Part shown: piece by piece, positions 61,044-64,000 of the stretch
Layout: each line of letters opens with the position of its first letter
How positions within the stretch are numbered: position 1 is the stretch's first letter
Source of the DNA: Bacillus sp. SD088
GTDB taxonomy: Bacteria > Bacillota > Bacilli > Bacillales > Bacillaceae_C
Assembly (NCBI RefSeq): GCF_017355205.1
Contig: NZ_JADIJK010000004.1
Location: forward strand, 1 to 64,000
Direction of reading: 5' to 3'
DNA: 64,000 nucleotides
Made by a program: the position numbers and the translations under genes
The notes under the pieces: generated by a model
What the model was told of the DNA's origin: nothing
What the model saw: the letters and a program-made list of their open reading frames with translations, nothing else
Database searches by the model: none

Positions 61044-62972
61044 TTAAATAATATCGACTTCTTCCTTCAATGCAGCTAAGAACGTTTCAAATGGAATGGT
61101 TTCAGATTTCTTTTCACCATATTTTCTTACATTCACAGCCTGTTCTTTAATTTCATTTTCTCCGACAACGAGCATATAAGGGATTTTCTTCATTTGCGCT
61201 TCACGAATCTTATATCCCATTTTTTCATCACGTTCATCCATCTCCACACGCAAACCTGATTTCTTTAGTTCATCAACCACTTGTTTCGCATAATCAAAAT
61301 GCGCTTCAGGTGAAACAGGAATCACAGTCACCTGAACGGGAGCAAGCCATGTAGGGAATGCACCTTTATATTCTTCGATTAAGAAAGCAACAAAACGCTC
61401 CATAGTCGACACGACCCCACGGTGGATGACAACAGGACGATGTTGCTTTCCGTCTTCTCCAACATAGGTTAGATCAAATTTCTCAGGTAACAAGAAATCC
61501 AATTGTACGGTTGAAAGTGTCTCTTCTTTTCCAAGTGCGGTTTTTACTTGAACATCTAGTTTCGGACCATAGAAAGCAGCTTCTCCATCGGCTTCATAAT
61601 AGTCAACACCTAGCTCGTCCATCGCTTCTTTCAGCATGCTCTGCGCCTTTGTCCACATTTCATCATCATCAAAATATTTTTCCTTATCTTCAGGATCTCG
61701 ATAAGACAAACGGAAACTATAATCTGTTAAATCGAAATCCTTATAAACCTCTTCAATCAGTTGGACAACACGGATAAATTCCTCTTTAATCTGATCAGGA
61801 CGAACAAAGATATGGGCATCATTCAAAGTCATTCCTCGAACACGCTGTAAGCCAGACAAAGCACCTGACATTTCATAACGATGCATTGTTCCTAGCTCAG
61901 CAATGCGAATCGGTAATTCTCGGTAACTGTGAATATCATTTTTATACACCATCATATGGTGTGGACAGTTCATCGGACGAAGAACAAGCTGTTCATTATC
62001 CATATCCATAATCGGGAACATATCATCATGATAATGATCTAAGTGACCACTTGTTTTATAAAGGTCCACACTTCCCAATACAGGTGTGTATACATGATCA
62101 TAGCCTAAGGAAACTTCTTTATCGACAATATATCGCTCAATAATGCGACGAATGGTTGCCCCTTTTGGTAACCAAAGTGGGAGACCTTGTCCAACTTTTT
62201 GTGAATTCGTAAAGAGACTTAGTTCTTTCCCGATTTTACGGTGATCGCGTTCTTTTGCCTCTTCGCGGAATTTTAAGTATTGCTTTAAATCATCCTTTTT
62301 GAAAAAGGCCGTTCCATACACACGCTGAAGCATTTTATTGTCACTATTTCCACGCCAATACGCTCCCGCAATACTTAGCAATTGAAATTCCTTGATTTTA
62401 CCTGTAGATGGAACATGAACTCCACGGCAAAGATCAATAAAATCCCCTTGCTCATAGACTGTGACTTTTTCATCTTCAGGAATTGCGTCAATTAACTCTT
62501 GTTTGTATTCATCGTTCGCAAAGATCTCTTTTGCCTCTGCACGAGAAACTTCCTTACGAACAACTTCAATATTTTCACTAATAATCTTTTTCATTTCTTT
62601 TTCGATAACAGGAAGATCATCAGGGGTGATCGCATGGTCCAAATCCATATCATAGTAAAAGCCATCTTCAATGACTGGTCCTACACCAAATTTAGTATCT
62701 GGGTACAGGCGTTTTACTGCTTGGGCCATAAGATGCGCTGTACTATGGCGTAATATTTCTAATGCCTCTGGGCTTTCAGGTGTAATAATTTCGATTGAAC
62801 CATCCTGTTCAATTGGAGTTCTGAAATCGATTAATGCTCCATTCCATTTGCCGGCAAGAGCCTTCTTTTTTAGGCTTGGACTTATGGATGCGGCAATATC
62901 TTCGGTTGTTGTGAGCTTCGGAAACTCCTTCACAGAACCATCAGGAAACGTAATTTTCAATTGATCCGACAT
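61044..62972 (-). CDS. thrS: Threonyl-tRNA synthetase
   Basis: A 642-residue class II synthetase: TGS domain (about 1-62), editing domain with [14 protein letters not shown] near 73-86 and an RGVHVPSTG segment, catalytic core (about 240-535) with [12 protein letters not shown] near 332 (zinc Cys), and anticodon-binding domain (about 540-640). AAAGGAGTGCAGTCAGT precedes ATG 62972. Controlled by the T-box leader upstream. Confidence 0.97.
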   Translation of the reverse strand: MSDQLKITFPDGSVKEFPKLTTTEDIAASISPSLKKKALAGKWNGALIDFRTPIEQDGSIEIITPESPEALEILRHSTAHLMAQAVKRLYPDTKFGVGPVIEDGFYYDMDLDHAITPDDLPVIEKEMKKIISENIEVVRKEVSRAEAKEIFANDEYKQELIDAIPEDEKVTVYEQGDFIDLCRGVHVPSTGKIKEFQLLSIAGAYWRGNSDNKMLQRVYGTAFFKKDDLKQYLKFREEAKERDHRKIGKELSLFTNSQKVGQGLPLWLPKGATIRRIIERYIVDKEVSLGYDHVYTPVLGSVDLYKTSGHLDHYHDDMFPIMDMDNEQLVLRPMNCPHHMMVYKNDIHSYRELPIRIAELGTMHRYEMSGALSGLQRVRGMTLNDAHIFVRPDQIKEEFIRVVQLIEEVYKDFDLTDYSFRLSYRDPEDKEKYFDDDEMWTKAQSMLKEAMDELGVDYYEADGEAAFYGPKLDVQVKTALGKEETLSTVQLDFLLPEKFDLTYVGEDGKQHRPVVIHRGVVSTMERFVAFLIEEYKGAFPTWLAPVQVTVIPVSPEAHFDYAKQVVDELKKSGLRVEMDERDEKMGYKIREAQMKKIPYMLVVGENEIKEQAVNVRKYGEKKSETIPFETFLAALKEEVDII

Positions 62973-63028
62973 ACTGACTGCACTCCTTTTTTATCTTTCA
63001 TTGAGGACATTTAATTAGAGGTGAAAAA

Positions 63029-63049
63029 GGCTAGGCGCTGGAGTTAGAA
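63029..63049 (+). repeat. Solo end of the dispersed repeat in the thrS leader
   Basis: GGCTAGGCGCTGGAGTTAGA matches the closing end of family B-like units (GGCTAGGCGCTGGAGCTGGA) with two changes. No opening end is nearby. It appears to be a remnant between the Thr T-box terminator and thrS. Confidence 0.6.
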
Positions 63050-63070
63050 CCAAATACTTCTTAACTTAGG

Positions 63071-63106
63071 AAAAAAAAAAAAACCCGCCCCTGGCAAAGG
63101 GACGAG
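63071..63106 (-). terminator. Thr T-box terminator
   Basis: Minus strand: CTCGTCCC, loop TTTGCCA, GGGGCGGG, followed by a 13-T run. Confidence 0.9.
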
Positions 63107-63335
63107 TTTCAAACACGTGGTTCCACCCTAGTTTTCATAAAGCATGATCGCTTATGACTTTGGATTCTATTTAACGGAATTTTTCCGCCAATCAATACTA
63201 ACAATTTTTCATGATTGGAGTTCAAAGGTGGTAAGGATTTCGCTCGTGTTGGAAAGCTCTCAGCTTTATCTTTCCTCTCTGGATACCGTGACGAAACGCT
63301 CATGTCCTTCTCATTACATGTCCTCATTTAATTAT
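63071..63335 (-). promoter_or_regulatory. T-box leader of thrS
   Basis: The conserved AGGGTGGAACCACG is at 63116-63129, just before the terminator. In stem I the AGAGAG and GCTGAGAG segments are visible, and ACC at 63230-63232, followed by A, is a plausible Thr specifier (an adjacent second ACC makes the exact register uncertain). Uncharged tRNA(Thr) should allow readthrough into thrS. Confidence 0.9.
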
Positions 63336-63341
63336 GTAGCT

Positions 63342-63370
63342 ATTATAGCTACAATTTGCAAGAAAATCAA
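63342..63370 (-). promoter_or_regulatory. thrS promoter
   Basis: Minus strand: -35 TTGATT (63365-63370), 17-bp spacer, -10 TATAAT (63342-63347). The -35 overlaps the stop codon of the upstream gene. Confidence 0.75.
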
Positions 63371-64000
63371 GAGTGCTCAGTATATGCTTCGGATAAATCA
63401 TAGAAATAATTCGTAGAGAATATCGTCATTCTTTCTTCAAAGATATTTTTTAAAGTTCGAACTAATGGCTGGTCCTCATCCTTTGTATATAAGAATACTT
63501 TATTAGGCGCCATCGAAAGAAGTGGTGCAATCACAGCAGAATCCACATAAACAGGGTGGTTTGATAAAAGTCTAGGATCCAGTAATCCTTGGATCTCCTC
63601 TTGCTTCATTTTTTTCAAATGCTGATCATAAAAGGTTTCAGGTCGGTCTAAAATTAGATGGATAATGGATTGCCTTGTATGGCGGCCATGTAAATAATCC
63701 CTTAAGGTTTGTACAAAAACTTGATAATCCTGTTCCATTTTATATTCATCAATAGCAATCCCTAAATACGCTGTGACCTGCTTAAAATATTCCCTTAATC
63801 GAAATCTCAAAAAAGAATCGAATGCGACGGCTCCCTTAAAGTCCAATAAATCGACCACAGCTGCACGAAGCAAAGCTTCTTCCTTGACCACTCCTATTAA
63901 TGCTGTAAGTTCCTTTCTCTTCCCCTCGAACATTTCGGACACAATTTCAATCATATCGTGCCGTTCATTCTCACTCTCGTACTTGTACTTCTTCTGAAGA
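63367..64000 (-). CDS. ytxC: YtxC-like sporulation-associated protein, 5' end outside the window
   Basis: At least 211 codons of an open frame entering from the right edge (LQKKYKYESENERHDM before the first in-window ATG at 63954). The protein is soluble, with KGAVAFDSFLRFRLREYFKQV and LDPRLLSNHPVYVDSAVIAPLLSMAPNKVFLYTK in pieces, features of the YtxC family (about 280 residues). B. subtilis ytxC lies upstream of thrS in the same order. Function unknown; expression is linked to sporulation. Confidence 0.85.
   Translation of the reverse strand, partial: LQKKYKYESENERHDMIEIVSEMFEGKRKELTALIGVVKEEALLRAAVVDLLDFKGAVAFDSFLRFRLREYFKQVTAYLGIAIDEYKMEQDYQVFVQTLRDYLHGRHTRQSIIHLILDRPETFYDQHLKKMKQEEIQGLLDPRLLSNHPVYVDSAVIAPLLSMAPNKVFLYTKDEDQPLVRTLKNIFEERMTIFSTNYFYDLSEAYTEHS

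Noticed and set aside
63109-63327. 72-codon minus-strand ORF upstream of thrS
   Set aside because: It overlaps the Thr T-box leader including the conserved AGGGTGGAACCACG; RNA structure explains the region.

Overview
The window is a low-GC Gram-positive chromosome segment from a spore-forming member of the Bacillaceae. Support comes from strong AGGAGG-type ribosome sites, GTG/TTG starts, T-box and riboswitch leaders, a sigma-W promoter, an sspI spore-protein gene, the spore-associated ytxC, and a gene order close to the Bacillus subtilis yslB-lysC-uvrC-trxA-etf-fadR-lcfA-mutS2-polX-zapA-rnhC-pheTS-sspI-ysdC-ysdB-infC block. Most genes are on the minus strand.

Layout. 0.4-28.5 kb is conserved core. 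It holds yslB; lysC with a lysine riboswitch and an internal start for the small subunit; uvrC; trxA; a fatty-acid oxidation cluster (etfA, etfB, fadR with a textbook FadR operator, lcfA); yshE; mutS2; polX; yshB; zapA; rnhC; pheT-pheS behind a Phe T-box; an RNA methyltransferase; sspI; a DUF421 membrane protein; ysdC; a dimeric dUTPase; ysdB; a TVP38 protein; ysdA; and infC-rpmI-rplT with an L20-type leader and an AUU start. The core is peppered with dispersed palindromic repeats, five of which carry a perfect DnaA box in their flank.

28.6-60.9 kb is an accessory block inserted, relative to the B. subtilis order, between infC and thrS. Its first part (28.6-41.5 kb) holds two YusW-like lipoproteins, several broken genes (a DUF402 stub, a frameshifted GNAT, a decapitated ABC ATPase), and single-gene small-molecule or resistance-like enzymes: a nucleotidyltransferase, an APH(3')-like kinase, an S66 carboxypeptidase, two Nudix proteins, a HIT protein, a methyltransferase, a HAD hydrolase, an MBL hydrolase, a DUF2441 protein and a Fic protein with a substituted catalytic histidine. 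The second part (41.6-54.9 kb) holds a MATE-like transporter and a pectin-oligosaccharide system: a YesM/YesN-like two-component pair, a YesO/P/Q-like ABC importer, a YesL-like protein, a secreted PL1 pectate lyase, and a second orphan solute-binding lipoprotein. Cre-like sites lie near these promoters. Then come a catalase, the guanine-riboswitch-controlled xpt-pbuX operon and a macrolide-type glycosyltransferase.

60.9-64 kb returns to core: thrS behind a Thr T-box, and ytxC running off the window end.

No tRNA, rRNA, CRISPR array or intact transposase gene was seen. No clearly new multigene system was found. The best leads are the DnaA-box-linked repeats (including their insertion between the Phe T-box and pheS), the His-to-Gln Fic protein, the DUF2441 protein with an apparent ADP-ribosyltransferase-like layout, and the catalase gene bracketed by duplicated terminators.
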